Of a DNA stretch of 64,000 nt, positions 41,560 to 50,187 are shown in pieces. The stretch is from NCBI RefSeq assembly GCF_014217545.1, contig NZ_CP043178.1, positions 372,001 to 436,000 of the forward strand, written 5' to 3'. Both the position numbers and the translations under genes were made by a program. Each line of letters opens with the position of its first letter. Within the stretch, counting starts at the first letter, position 1. The notes below the pieces were generated by a model. That model did not search any database. It saw only the letters and a program-made list of their open reading frames with translations, and was not told where the DNA came from. This stretch comes from Pseudarthrobacter sp. NBSH8 (GTDB taxonomy: Bacteria; Actinomycetota; Actinomycetes; Actinomycetales; Micrococcaceae).

Positions 41560-43034
41560 TCAGCTGACCACCGGCAGCGGCGAAGTTTCGTCCACGAGTT
41601 CGGCCCGGCGTCGTCCGTTCCCCTTGACCCACAGCCGGTAGGCGAGGACCAAAAGCCCCAGCCACACCGCGCTCACATAGAGAGCCACGCGGGTGTCCTC
41701 GAAGGCGCCCAGGACGGCAATGACCAGTGCCATAAACGCGATGGTCAGGATGGAGGCAGCCGGCCACCACGGGGACGGGAATTCCGACGCCGGCAGGCCC
41801 TTCCGCGCGATCTCGCGTTTCATCGCGACATGGGAAGCCAGGATCATGACCCACACCCAGACGGTGGCGAACGTGGCAATCGAGGCGATCAGGATAAAGA
41901 CGTCCTCGGGAATGACCGCATTCAGAACCACGCCCACCAGGAGGATGCCGGCCATCATCACTACAGTCATCCATGGCACGCCATGGCGCGAGACCTTGCC
42001 GAAAAGTGCCGGTGCGTGGCCTTGGCCGGACAGCCCGAACAGGATGCGCCCGGCGCCGAAGATGTCGCTGTTGACGGCGGAGAGTGCAGCGGTGATCACC
42101 ACGGCATTGAGAATGTGCGGTGCGGCCGGGATGCCCAGGCCGCTGAAGATCTGGACGAACGGGCTACCGTTGGTCCCGATCTCGTTCCACGGGAACAGGC
42201 TCATCAGCACGCCGAGAGTCAGGACGTAGAACAGCAGGACGCGGACGGGAACCGTATTCACGGCCTTCGGAATGACCTTCTTGGGGTCTGCGGCCTCCCC
42301 GGCGGTGATGCCGAGCGTCTCGATCCCGCTGAATGCGAACATCACGACGGCGAACGATGCCAGCAGTCCCTCGAAGCCGTTGGGGAACAGCCCGCCGTGC
42401 TCCACGAGCTTGCCGAGTCCCGGAGTTACTGTGGAACCGCCGGCCTGGAAACCGAAGGCGATGATGGCGGCTCCGCCGACGATCATGGCGATGATGGCCA
42501 CCACCTTGATCAGCGAGAACCAGAACTCGAGCTCGCCGAAGACCTTCACGCTGAGCAGGTTCATTGCGGCCAGGAAACAGATGATGGCCAGGATCCAGAT
42601 CCAGCGGTCCACCTGCGGAAACCAGAAGCCCATGTAAATGCTGAATGCGGTGACATCGGCGATGGCCACAATCGCCATCTCAAAGACATAGGTCCAGCCG
42701 GTCACAAACCCTGCCAGCGGCCCGAGGTAGCGGCTGGCGAACTGGCCGAACGAGCCCGAGACGGGGTGCCGGACAGCCATCTCGCCGAGGGCCCGCATGA
42801 CCATAAACACTGCCGCGCCGCCGATAACGTAGGCGAGCAGGACCGCCGGGCCCGCCTTCGGGATGGCCGAGGCTGAGCCGTAGAACAGGCCTGTGCCGAT
42901 CGCTGACCCAGTGCCATGAAGCGGATATGGCGGACGTTCAGTCCCCGGTTCAGGACGTGCGCGACGGCGGCTCCCGGCCTGGGCTTTTCGGCCGGGCTTG
43001 CGTCTTGGGTGGCGGCGCCTGGTGCTTGCTGCAT
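41560..43034 (-). pseudogene. APC-family amino-acid permease with a one-base frameshift
   Basis: ATG with AGAAGG upstream starts [20 protein letters not shown] and reads [17 protein letters not shown]; the next frame resumes with [20 protein letters not shown] and continues through about 12 helices to a normal end. The join is at a CCC run (42907-42909), where GGG on the coding strand should be GGGG. One inserted base would restore the usual [14 protein letters not shown] motif of AnsP/GabP/ProY-like amino-acid:H+ symporters, and the length (1475 nt) is one short of 492 codons. Either a real inactivating mutation or a homopolymer sequencing error. A restart at an internal codon would lose helix 1. 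Confidence 0.85.
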
Positions 43035-43182
43035 ACGAATACCTTCTCGTCGTTGGGAGGGGGATCGCCAACCAGCAGACCACTTTGGCGCCCGAGGTGA
43101 TGAGACCCACGGGCGGTTGGTGTCTTCCATCTCAGGCTGGGGGCGGTGTGTGGTCTTTCCTTTCCTGCGGAGTCCAAAACTA

Positions 43183-43211
43183 TTGACATAATGTCTGGTT
43201 TTCTTTACTTT
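43183..43211 (+). promoter_or_regulatory. promoter with overlapping GACAT-A-ATGTC palindrome
   Basis: TTGACA (43183-43188), 17-nt spacer, TACTTT (43206-43211), about 50 nt before the membrane-protein gene. GACATAATGTC (43185-43195) overlaps the -35, and an imperfect second pair, GATGTC...ACATC, lies downstream of the -10. The second gene of the operon encodes an XRE-type DNA-binding protein, a natural candidate to bind here. Confidence 0.6.
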
Positions 43212-43259
43212 TGAGATGTCAGCTTTGTTTTACATCTGATGGGAATGGCAGGAGCGGAA

Positions 43260-43688
43260 ATGTCCTTCGAAGAGAAGAGCGCCTGGATCATGGGAGTGGT
43301 GGCAGTGGGCTCCTATGGCGTGTACCTGGCCATCGTCCTGGGGCTGGCCGGCACTATGCCAGTTGCCGAGCTTCCGTACGTTGCTCCACTGCTGTGGACC
43401 GTCGGGGCATCCATTGCTGCGTCGATCGCCCTGCACATTCTTCTGGGCATCTTTTCGCCCAAGGAGGCAGGGAAGAAGGACCAGCGCGACAGGGAGATCT
43501 ACCGTTTCGGTGAGTACATCGGACAGTCGTTTGTGGTCATCGGCGGCGTCGCGGCGCTGCTGCTGGCGATGGCCGAGGTGGACCACTTCTGGATTGCGAA
43601 CGTCATCTACCTGACGTTCGTCCTGTCCGCCATACTGGGCTCCGTGGCCAAAATCGTGGCCTACCGCCGGGGGTTCCAGCCGTGGTGA
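43260..43688 (+). CDS. four-helix membrane protein of unknown function
   Basis: 142 residues. Helices: [60 protein letters not shown] and [20 protein letters not shown], with a charged loop ([20 protein letters not shown]) after helix 2. Small membrane proteins of this plan are often encoded with a YozG-like XRE regulator, as here. CAGGAG before the ATG chooses the start over an ATG 7 codons upstream. Its TGA overlaps the next start. Confidence 0.7.
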   Translation: MSFEEKSAWIMGVVAVGSYGVYLAIVLGLAGTMPVAELPYVAPLLWTVGASIAASIALHILLGIFSPKEAGKKDQRDREIYRFGEYIGQSFVVIGGVAALLLAMAEVDHFWIANVIYLTFVLSAILGSVAKIVAYRRGFQPW

Positions 43689-43915
43689 AGCCAACGCGGG
43701 TAACCAACTCCATCCGGCGCCTGCGGTTCGAACGGGGCGAGATGACGCAGGCCGAACTCGCCGAGCGTGTGGGCGTGACCCGCCAGACCGTCATCGCCAT
43801 CGAGCAGGGCCGGTACTCGCCGTCTTTGGAGATGGCGTTCCAGATCGCGCATGTGCTAGGTGTCCCGTTAGAGGGCGTGTTCCAGTACCCGAACAACGAA
43901 GGAGAAGCATTATGA
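43682..43915 (+). CDS. XRE-family (YozG-like) helix-turn-helix regulator
   Basis: 77 residues, essentially one HTH_3 domain: [60 protein letters not shown]. Starts at GTG overlapping the previous stop (a second GTG follows), and its stop overlaps the ATG of the oxidoreductase gene by 4 nt. All three genes are therefore one coupled operon, probably autoregulated at the palindrome over the promoter. Confidence 0.85.
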   Translation: MVKPTRVTNSIRRLRFERGEMTQAELAERVGVTRQTVIAIEQGRYSPSLEMAFQIAHVLGVPLEGVFQYPNNEGEAL

Positions 43916-44883
43916 AAGCTATCGTGCAGGACATTTACGGGAATTCCGATGTGCTCCAGCTACGGGATATTCCGCAGCCGCTGCCCGGCGTTGGGGAAGT
44001 GCTGATCAGGGTCCGTGCCGCCGGTGTCGACCAGGGCGTGTGGCACCTCATGACCGGGCGGCCGTACTTGGTCCGGCTTTTCGGGTTCGGGCTAAAGAAG
44101 CCCAAGGTACCCGTCCGCGGACGCGAGGTGGCCGGGGTTGTGGAAGCTGTGGGGGCCGGCGTGACACGCTTCCAGCCCGGCGATGAAGTGTTCGGCACCT
44201 GCGAGGGGTCTTTTGCCGGATTCGTCTGCGCCCAGGAGAAGCGTGTGGCCGCGAAGCCCGCAAACCTCACGTTCGAGGAGGCCGCGGGGGCACCAATTTC
44301 TGGTGTTACCGCGTTGCAGGCTGTCCGTGATGCCGGGCAGGTCAGCGCCGGCCAGAAGGTGCTGGTCATCGGCGCTGGCGGCGGAGTCGGGTCCTTTGCT
44401 GTGCAGGTGGCGAAGGCATTCGGGGCGGAGGTCACAGGAGTCTGCAGCGCCGGAAAGGTGGAGCTGGTCCGGTCCCTCGGCGCTGATCACGTCATCGACT
44501 ACACTCAGGACGACTTTGCGCTCGCCGGGCTGCAGTACGACGTCATTCTGGATACCGCCGGCAACCGGCCGCTCTCAGTCCTGCGGAAGGCGCTAACGCC
44601 GCGCGGGATCCTGGTGATTATCGGCGGTGAGGGCGGAGGGAACCTGACCGGCGGGTTTGAGCGTTCGATGGGTGCGCCGCTGGTGTCGCTGTTCTCCGGG
44701 CAGAAATTCAAAGGGCTTGTTTCGACGGAGAACTACCGCGATCTCGAGGCGCTGACCACGCTTATTGAAGCTGGCAGTGTGTGGCCTGCAGTGGACAAGG
44801 TCTACGCGCTCGCTGAAGCGCCAGCCGCCGTTGAATACATGCACGAGGGCCGCGCCCGCGGCAAAGTAGTAGTCAGCATCTGA
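43912..44883 (+). CDS. MDR-superfamily NAD(P)H:quinone oxidoreductase-like enzyme
   Basis: 323 residues. GroES-like domain ([55 protein letters not shown]), then Rossmann domain with [20 protein letters not shown] and [10 protein letters not shown]. The zinc-binding cysteines of alcohol dehydrogenases are absent, which places it with zinc-free quinone-reductase/reticulon-4-interacting-protein-like members. Substrate unknown. Coupled to the XRE regulator by a 4-nt overlap. Confidence 0.87.
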   Translation: MKAIVQDIYGNSDVLQLRDIPQPLPGVGEVLIRVRAAGVDQGVWHLMTGRPYLVRLFGFGLKKPKVPVRGREVAGVVEAVGAGVTRFQPGDEVFGTCEGSFAGFVCAQEKRVAAKPANLTFEEAAGAPISGVTALQAVRDAGQVSAGQKVLVIGAGGGVGSFAVQVAKAFGAEVTGVCSAGKVELVRSLGADHVIDYTQDDFALAGLQYDVILDTAGNRPLSVLRKALTPRGILVIIGGEGGGNLTGGFERSMGAPLVSLFSGQKFKGLVSTENYRDLEALTTLIEAGSVWPAVDKVYALAEAPAAVEYMHEGRARGKVVVSI

Positions 44884-45029
44884 GGCTCTTCAACCTCCCA
44901 CACTTGGCGCGAACGGACATTTGGGCCTGGCCCGCTCCGCCGGCACTTCAAACAATGACGTCAGTGGAGTTGTCCACATAGCCATTGAGCCTCGCGGATA
45001 TTGTCATACCCTCCGGGGATGATTTGAGT

Positions 45030-46643
45030 ATGGATAGCAGAGCAGCTGTGGCGACGGCGGAGGCCCTTTCGGTGTCCTTCGCTGAGCTTGCTGCAGTGCT
45101 CCGTGAAGCTTCCGAAGGCTCCGCTCCGTGTGCTGATCCGCTTCGCCGTAGAGCTGATGTTGCCCTGAAGACCTTGACTGCCGTCGCCTGCGGGGAGGCG
45201 AAACTGGCTGCCCTGAAGGTGCATGCGGCCGCCGTGTACGCCGCCGCTGCCGAGGCTCTGGCGGGCCCGGCTGAGTCGCCGCAGGACCACAGGGGCCAGG
45301 AGATGGCGGTGGTCGCGGAGGTCGCGTGTGTGCTGACGGTCAGCGAACGCTCCGCCAGTGCTCTGCTTTCTGAGGCGCACGCGCTGACCACGGCCCTGCC
45401 GTTGACGTTCTCGGCGTTGCAGGCCGGGCAGATTTCATGGCAGCACGCGAGGATCATGGTCGACGAAACCATGAACCTAAACCCCGCGGGCGCGCAGGCG
45501 TTGGAGGCACATTTTCTGGACCCCCACGTGGTGCATCCGGCACGTGGCCCGGCCGGTGAGCTCATCCCCGGCCGGTTCCGGCACAAGGCCCGCACCTGGC
45601 GGGAACGCCACCACCCGGTCAGCATCGAAAAACGCCACCTACGTGGGGTCCAGGACCGGCGGGTGGAGTACGCCCCGGACCGCGACGGCATGGCCTGGCT
45701 CTCCGCCTACCTCCCCGCAGACCAGGCTGCCGGGATCTGGGACCGTACCACCACCGCAGCCCGGGCCCTCCAAAGCCCCCATGAAGACCGCACCCTCAGC
45801 CAACTCCGCGCAGACACCGTCGCGACCTGGCTCCTCGGCGCCAACACCACCGCCGGCGCCGGAACCGGTGATGAGGGTCGGGAAAACAGCGGCGACGCGA
45901 CCGGCGAAACGAGCGGTATCGGCGACACGGGCCTGGTCGTGAGCGGCGGTGTTCCATCCCCGCGGGCGCAGGTCCTCATCACGGTCCCGGTCCTCGCGCT
46001 GCTGGGCCTCACGGATGAACCGGCCATGCTCGACGGATACGGCCCCATCCCGCCGTCCATGGCCCGGCAACTGATCGCCGACGGCGCGGAGTCCTTCCAC
46101 CGCGTCCTGACCGATCCCCGGGACGGTGCACCGCTGGAGATCGGGCGGACCAGCTACCGGCTCACAAAAGCCCAACGCCAATGGCTCAGACTTCGGGACG
46201 GGAAGTGCCCGTTTCCCGGCTGCAGCAACCACTCCCTCGACAACGAAGCCGACCACATCCTCGCCTGGGCCCACGGCGGCACCACCGGTATCTCAAATCT
46301 CGGCCAGCCCTGCCACAAACACCACAGACTCCGCCACACCACAGCCTGGACACCCACCGCGGCTACCAAAAATAACCCGCCCGGCTGGATCTCACCCGCC
46401 GGACGGCACTACACCAGCGAACGGCAGGACTGGGAGCCACCCAACTGGCCACACCAGAGCCTCGAACGCCTGCGACATGAAAATTTTGGCGAAAGGCTAA
46501 GACTTCAAGATCTTGGCCCGGATCCCCATAGCCCGCCCGGCGACCCATCCCTGCCCGAGGACCACCAGCTAGACCAGCCCCTGACAGAAGACGCGTCCCC
46601 GGATAGGCCGCTTTCGCCGTCCTCAGTGAACGTCAGCGGCTAG
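45030..46643 (+). CDS. DUF222 and HNH-nuclease domain protein
   Basis: About 537 residues. Residues about 30-330 are DUF222 (SERSASALLSEAHALTTALP, LTFSALQAGQISWQHARIMV, DGMAWLSAYLPADQAAGIWD). A Gly/Thr-rich linker follows, then the HNH domain: WLRLRDGKCPFPGCSNHSLD, EADHILAWAHGGTTGISNLG, CHKHHRLRHTTAW with the zinc Cys and catalytic His. Such proteins are multicopy in actinobacteria, often called 13E12-repeat proteins; their role is unknown. A TTG 15 codons upstream is an alternative start. The last 60 residues are Pro/Asp-rich and disordered. Confidence 0.88.
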   Translation: MDSRAAVATAEALSVSFAELAAVLREASEGSAPCADPLRRRADVALKTLTAVACGEAKLAALKVHAAAVYAAAAEALAGPAESPQDHRGQEMAVVAEVACVLTVSERSASALLSEAHALTTALPLTFSALQAGQISWQHARIMVDETMNLNPAGAQALEAHFLDPHVVHPARGPAGELIPGRFRHKARTWRERHHPVSIEKRHLRGVQDRRVEYAPDRDGMAWLSAYLPADQAAGIWDRTTTAARALQSPHEDRTLSQLRADTVATWLLGANTTAGAGTGDEGRENSGDATGETSGIGDTGLVVSGGVPSPRAQVLITVPVLALLGLTDEPAMLDGYGPIPPSMARQLIADGAESFHRVLTDPRDGAPLEIGRTSYRLTKAQRQWLRLRDGKCPFPGCSNHSLDNEADHILAWAHGGTTGISNLGQPCHKHHRLRHTTAWTPTAATKNNPPGWISPAGRHYTSERQDWEPPNWPHQSLERLRHENFGERLRLQDLGPDPHSPPGDPSLPEDHQLDQPLTEDASPDRPLSPSSVNVSG

Positions 46644-46750
46644 GAACCCCGTCCACCACGGTTCAACACCATCGGCGTCCAGTGCCAAGGCCTCGATAGT
46701 TGCGTCACTGCGCAGCGGCCAACCGGTGGAGCTCAACGATGTCGGGGACT

Positions 46751-47260
46751 CTACGCAAGTGAGCCAGGGCTATCGCCCGTCACTGGAGGAGTTGACACAA
46801 ACGGCGTTGTCTTGGTGATTGCCGTGAATCCCAACCTTCGCAGGATCGGCTCGCTGTCAGCGGACGCGTCCACCTTCAGGTACTTCACTCCACGGGCGGC
46901 TGCCACCCGAGCGCGGGCGGACACCAAGGCCTTGTAGATTCCTCGCCCCCTCCATGCAGGCAACGTTGAGCCGCCCCATAGGCCGGCGAAGTCTGTGCCC
47001 GGATAGATCTCCAGCCAGGCGGCCGACACCACTTCGCCCGAGGCCTCGGCCATGAAAACCACCAGGTTTTCCGGGTCCGAGGCCAGCCGTTGATGCAGGT
47101 CAGCGGCCAGAAGACGGGACTCAATATCAACCGGGAGGTCATGCGCCCGTGTCTTCCACTCGACGGCTTCCCCGCGGCCGGCAAAGTAGTCACGCCGCCG
47201 GGCCCGGGCGGGCCGGGAGGGCAGCCCGTCCCAGCCAACTTCGGACCAAACCCCGTCCAA
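46751..47260 (-). CDS. GNAT acetyltransferase, shortened and probably defective
   Basis: About 170 residues from a TTG; the frame is open to 47368, across the iclR operators. The C-terminal GNAT core is good: DPENLVVFMAEASGEVVSAA, LWGGSTLPAWRGRGIYKALV (acetyl-CoA loop), YLKVDASADSEPILRRLGF. In the related actinobacterial enzymes I recall, RRRDYFAGRGEAVEWKTRAH and a LPADLPERLLAAGF-like segment are followed by some 60-70 residues before the DLHGRLASDPENL-like block. Here RLLAADLHQRLASDPENL joins the two directly, suggesting an in-frame internal deletion as well as a lost N-terminus. Function is therefore doubtful. Confidence 0.5.
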   Translation of the reverse strand: MDGVWSEVGWDGLPSRPARARRRDYFAGRGEAVEWKTRAHDLPVDIESRLLAADLHQRLASDPENLVVFMAEASGEVVSAAWLEIYPGTDFAGLWGGSTLPAWRGRGIYKALVSARARVAAARGVKYLKVDASADSEPILRRLGFTAITKTTPFVSTPPVTGDSPGSLA

Positions 47261-47265
47261 GGCAA

Positions 47266-47285
47266 GTGTCTGGTATTCCGGACAC
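47266..47285. promoter_or_regulatory. hut operator 1 (upstream of iclR)
   Basis: GTGTCTGG-TATT-CCGGACAC, half-sites complementary at 7 of 8 positions. Nearly the same sequence occurs before hutU (48304-48323) and hutG (56634-56653). Lies 104 nt before the iclR start. Predicted binding site of the IclR protein, hence autoregulation. Confidence 0.75.
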
Positions 47286-47333
47286 GCTTTGTGTTTTGAT
47301 GGCCGAAAGAGGACTGCCCATGGGCGCAAGGTT

Positions 47334-47353
47334 AAGTACGGGATCCCGGACAT
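47334..47353. promoter_or_regulatory. weak second operator-like site before iclR
   Basis: AAGTACGG-GATC-CCGGACAT keeps the right half-site (7 of 8) but only half of the left. Spaced 68 nt from operator 1. It may be a secondary site. Confidence 0.35.
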
Positions 47354-47389
47354 GGCCGGGCGCTCCACGAAAAAATGACGGAGGGCACA

Positions 47390-48214
47390 ATGGTGTCGAG
47401 CACGGAAGCCAGGCCTGAGGTGGGCAGCGAACCAAGGGCGACGTCCAAAGTCCCCGCTGCCGAGAACACCCTTCGTATCCTCAAACTACTGGCCTCGAAG
47501 CGGGGGCCGATGGCTGCGTCGAGCATTGCGACGTCCTTGGGATTGCCGCGCTCAAGCGTTTACCACCTGCTCGGGGTAATGGAGGCGAACGGTTTTGTCC
47601 TCCACTTGCACGAGGAGCAGCGCTACGGGCTGGGGATCAGTGCCTTCGAGCTGAGCTCGGCGTTTTCGCGGCAGGAACCGCTGTCCCGCCTGGGCCGGCC
47701 GCTGCTGGCATCGCTGGTGGATGTGATCGGCGAGAGCGCGCACCTGGCGGTGCTCCATGGGCGCGACGTGCTGTACATCGTGGAGGAGCGGGCCAAGAAT
47801 CGCCCGTCCCTGGTCACCGATGTCGGCGTCCGGCTCCCCAGCCACCTCACGGCCAGCGGTCGCGCCATCCTCGCGGCATTGCCCAAGTCCCAGGTCCGTG
47901 CGCTTTACCCGAATGCCGAGGCTTTCACTGCCCGGCACGAGGTGGAGGGCGCCATCATGAAGTACTCCGCGCTGTCCTCGCACCTCGACCGGGTCAGGCA
48001 GCGCGGCTACGCCACCGAACACGGCGAGGTGACGCCCGGCTTCGGCTCGATCGCCGCCGCTGTTACGGACCACGTGGGATGGCCGACGGCGGCTGTCGCC
48101 GTCACGTTCCTCGAAGACAGACTGCCGGCGGACCAATGGCCGGCGCTCGCCGCGCGGGTCCAGAAAGTAGCGGACGAGCTGTCGGTGCGCATCCACGGCC
48201 GCGCGGCCAAGTAG
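47390..48214 (+). CDS. IclR-family regulator, probable repressor of histidine utilisation
   Basis: 274 residues. Winged helix at about 20-80 (AENTLRILKLLASKRGPMAA, SSIATSLGLPRSSVYHLLGV) and effector domain (GESAHLAVLHGRDVLYIVEE, SHLTASGRAILAALPKSQVR, GYATEHGEVTPGFGSIAAAV). It stands directly before hutU-hutH and shares its upstream palindrome with hutU and hutG, so it is the likely hut regulator, sensing histidine or urocanate. GGAGGG 5 nt before this ATG; an ATG 5 codons upstream is possible. A hairpin separates it from hutU. Confidence 0.88.
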   Translation: MVSSTEARPEVGSEPRATSKVPAAENTLRILKLLASKRGPMAASSIATSLGLPRSSVYHLLGVMEANGFVLHLHEEQRYGLGISAFELSSAFSRQEPLSRLGRPLLASLVDVIGESAHLAVLHGRDVLYIVEERAKNRPSLVTDVGVRLPSHLTASGRAILAALPKSQVRALYPNAEAFTARHEVEGAIMKYSALSSHLDRVRQRGYATEHGEVTPGFGSIAAAVTDHVGWPTAAVAVTFLEDRLPADQWPALAARVQKVADELSVRIHGRAAK

Positions 48215-48231
48215 CGCCGCCCCCGGAACGA

Positions 48232-48288
48232 TGCTCTATCACTTTCGGTTCCGATTCGCCCGGTTTGGCGACCGGATCTGATAGAGCA
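48232..48288. repeat. hairpin with TGCTCTATCA ends between iclR and hutU
   Basis: TGCTCTATCA and TGATAGAGCA pair perfectly, followed inward by mismatched positions and CGGT/ACCG. Starts 17 nt after the iclR stop; likely terminates iclR and insulates hutU. Related in layout to the other long palindromes of the window. Confidence 0.55.
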
Positions 48289-48303
48289 ACAGGGAAACCG
48301 CAG

Positions 48304-48323
48304 CGGTCTGGAATCCCGGACAC
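48304..48323. promoter_or_regulatory. hut operator 2 (upstream of hutU)
   Basis: CGGTCTGG-AATC-CCGGACAC. The right half is identical to operator 1 and the left differs at two outer bases. Its distance to the hutU ATG, 104 nt, equals that of operator 1 to iclR. Confidence 0.75.
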
Positions 48324-48427
48324 TACCCCTCTGAAAGCTCTGTTTGCTCCGCCAGGAAGGGGCTTTAGTAGAGACAGAACCTCTTCCCATCACCGCGAAC
48401 CACTCGCCAGAACATGAAGGAGCCCTC

Positions 48428-50182
48428 ATGGCACCCGCCGATTTCACCACCGGTGCCCGCCCGGTCAAAGCAGCCCGCGGCACCGAGCTCACCGCCAAGA
48501 GCTGGCAGACCGAAGCCCCGCTGCGCATGCTGATGAACAATCTGGACCCCGAGGTAGCCGAACGCCCCGATGACCTGGTGGTCTACGGCGGCACCGGCCG
48601 CGCCGTCCGGTCCTGGGCTGCGTTCGACGCGATCACCCGCACCCTGGAAACCATGGAAAACGACGAGACGCTCCTGGTCCAGTCCGGCAAACCGGTTGGC
48701 GTCTTCCGCACCAATGAATGGGCACCCCGTGTGCTGCTGGCCAACTCCAACCTGGTGGGCGACTGGGCCAACTGGCCCGAGTTCCGCCGGCTGGAAGCCG
48801 AGGGCCTGATGATGTACGGCCAGATGACCGCCGGGTCCTGGATCTACATTGGCACCCAGGGCATCCTGCAGGGCACCTTCGAGACCTTCGCGGCAATCGC
48901 CCGCAAGCTCACCGGTGACGAGGACGGCACCCTCGCCGGCACCTTGACCCTCACCGGCGGCTGCGGCGGCATGGGCGGCGCCCAGCCGCTCGCCGTCACC
49001 ATGAACGAGGGCGCCTGCCTGATTGTCGACGTCGACGAAAGCCACCTGCGCCGCCGCGCCGGCAAACGCTACCTCGACGAGGTGGAAACGGACCTCGACG
49101 CCGCGATCGCCAAGGTGCTGAAGGCCAAGGAAGAGCGCCGCGGCTGGTCCGTGGGCTACGTCGGCAACGCCGCCGAGGTCTTCCCCGAGATCCTGCGCCG
49201 CCACAACGCCGGCGAACTCACGGTGGACATCGTCACGGACCAGACCAGTGCCCACGACCCGCTGAGCTACCTCCCTGAAGGCATCGCGGTCGAGGAGTGG
49301 CACACCGAGGCCGCCGCCGACCCGGAAGGCTTCACCAAAAAGGCCCAGGCCTCGATGGCCAGACACGTCCAGGCCATGGTCGAGTTCCAGGACGCCGGCG
49401 CCGAGGTCTTCGACTACGGCAACTCCATCCGCGACGAGGCCCGCACGGGCGGCTACAACCGCGCGTTCGAATTCCCCGGCTTCGTCCCGGCCTACATCCG
49501 CCCGCTGTTCTGCGAGGGCCTCGGCCCGTTCCGCTGGGTGGCGCTCTCCGGCGACCCGGAGGACATCGCCGTCACGGACAAAGCCATCAAGGAACTCTTC
49601 CCCGAGAACAAGCACCTGCACCGCTGGATCGACGCCGCACAGGAACGGGTGGAGTTCGAAGGGCTGCCGGCCCGGATCTGCTGGCTCGGTTACGGCGACC
49701 GCGCCAAGGCCGGCCTGCTGTTCAACCAGCTCGTCAAAGACGGCAAGGTCAAGGCGCCCATCGTGATCGGCCGCGACCACCTCGACTCCGGCTCCGTCGC
49801 CTCCCCATACCGCGAAACCGAGGCCATGGCAGATGGCTCGGACGCCATCGCGGACTGGCCGCTCCTCAATGCCCTGCTCAACACCGCCTCAGGCGCCACC
49901 TGGGTCTCGATCCACCACGGCGGCGGCGTCGGCATCGGCCGCTCCATCCACGCCGGCCAGGTCTCCGTCGCCGACGGCACCGACCTCGCCGCCCAGAAAC
50001 TCGAACGCCTCCTCACCAACGACCCCGGCATGGGCGTCATCCGCCACGCCGACGCAGGCTACGACCGCGCCCTCGACGTCGCCAAAGAACGCGGCGTCCG
50101 CATCCCCATGCTCCCCACTGACCCCCTAACCTCGCAAGCCCGGCCAGGCAATCCTGTCCGCGTGGCCCCAGAAAGCAAGTAA
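48428..50182 (+). CDS. hutU: urocanate hydratase
   Basis: 584 residues, full length. NAD-binding segment [21 protein letters not shown]-terminal [15 protein letters not shown], and the catalytic cysteine in [20 protein letters not shown]. The enzyme hydrates urocanate to 4-imidazolone-5-propionate, step 2 of histidine degradation, with tightly bound NAD+. GAAGGAG 5 nt before the ATG; the frame is open upstream without support. hutH starts 5 nt after its stop, so the two are an operon behind operator 2. Imidazolonepropionase (hutI) is not in the window. Confidence 0.97.
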   Translation: MAPADFTTGARPVKAARGTELTAKSWQTEAPLRMLMNNLDPEVAERPDDLVVYGGTGRAVRSWAAFDAITRTLETMENDETLLVQSGKPVGVFRTNEWAPRVLLANSNLVGDWANWPEFRRLEAEGLMMYGQMTAGSWIYIGTQGILQGTFETFAAIARKLTGDEDGTLAGTLTLTGGCGGMGGAQPLAVTMNEGACLIVDVDESHLRRRAGKRYLDEVETDLDAAIAKVLKAKEERRGWSVGYVGNAAEVFPEILRRHNAGELTVDIVTDQTSAHDPLSYLPEGIAVEEWHTEAAADPEGFTKKAQASMARHVQAMVEFQDAGAEVFDYGNSIRDEARTGGYNRAFEFPGFVPAYIRPLFCEGLGPFRWVALSGDPEDIAVTDKAIKELFPENKHLHRWIDAAQERVEFEGLPARICWLGYGDRAKAGLLFNQLVKDGKVKAPIVIGRDHLDSGSVASPYRETEAMADGSDAIADWPLLNALLNTASGATWVSIHHGGGVGIGRSIHAGQVSVADGTDLAAQKLERLLTNDPGMGVIRHADAGYDRALDVAKERGVRIPMLPTDPLTSQARPGNPVRVAPESK

Positions 50183-50187
50183 CTCCA

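Noticed and set aside
41353..42876. 507-codon + strand frame opposite the amino-acid permease
   Set aside because: His/Asp/Gln-rich translation with no domain; the minus-strand permease has clear helices and motifs.
45030..46643. HNH protein as part of a restriction or defence island
   Set aside because: DUF222-HNH proteins are multicopy in these genomes and no methyltransferase, helicase or other defence gene adjoins.
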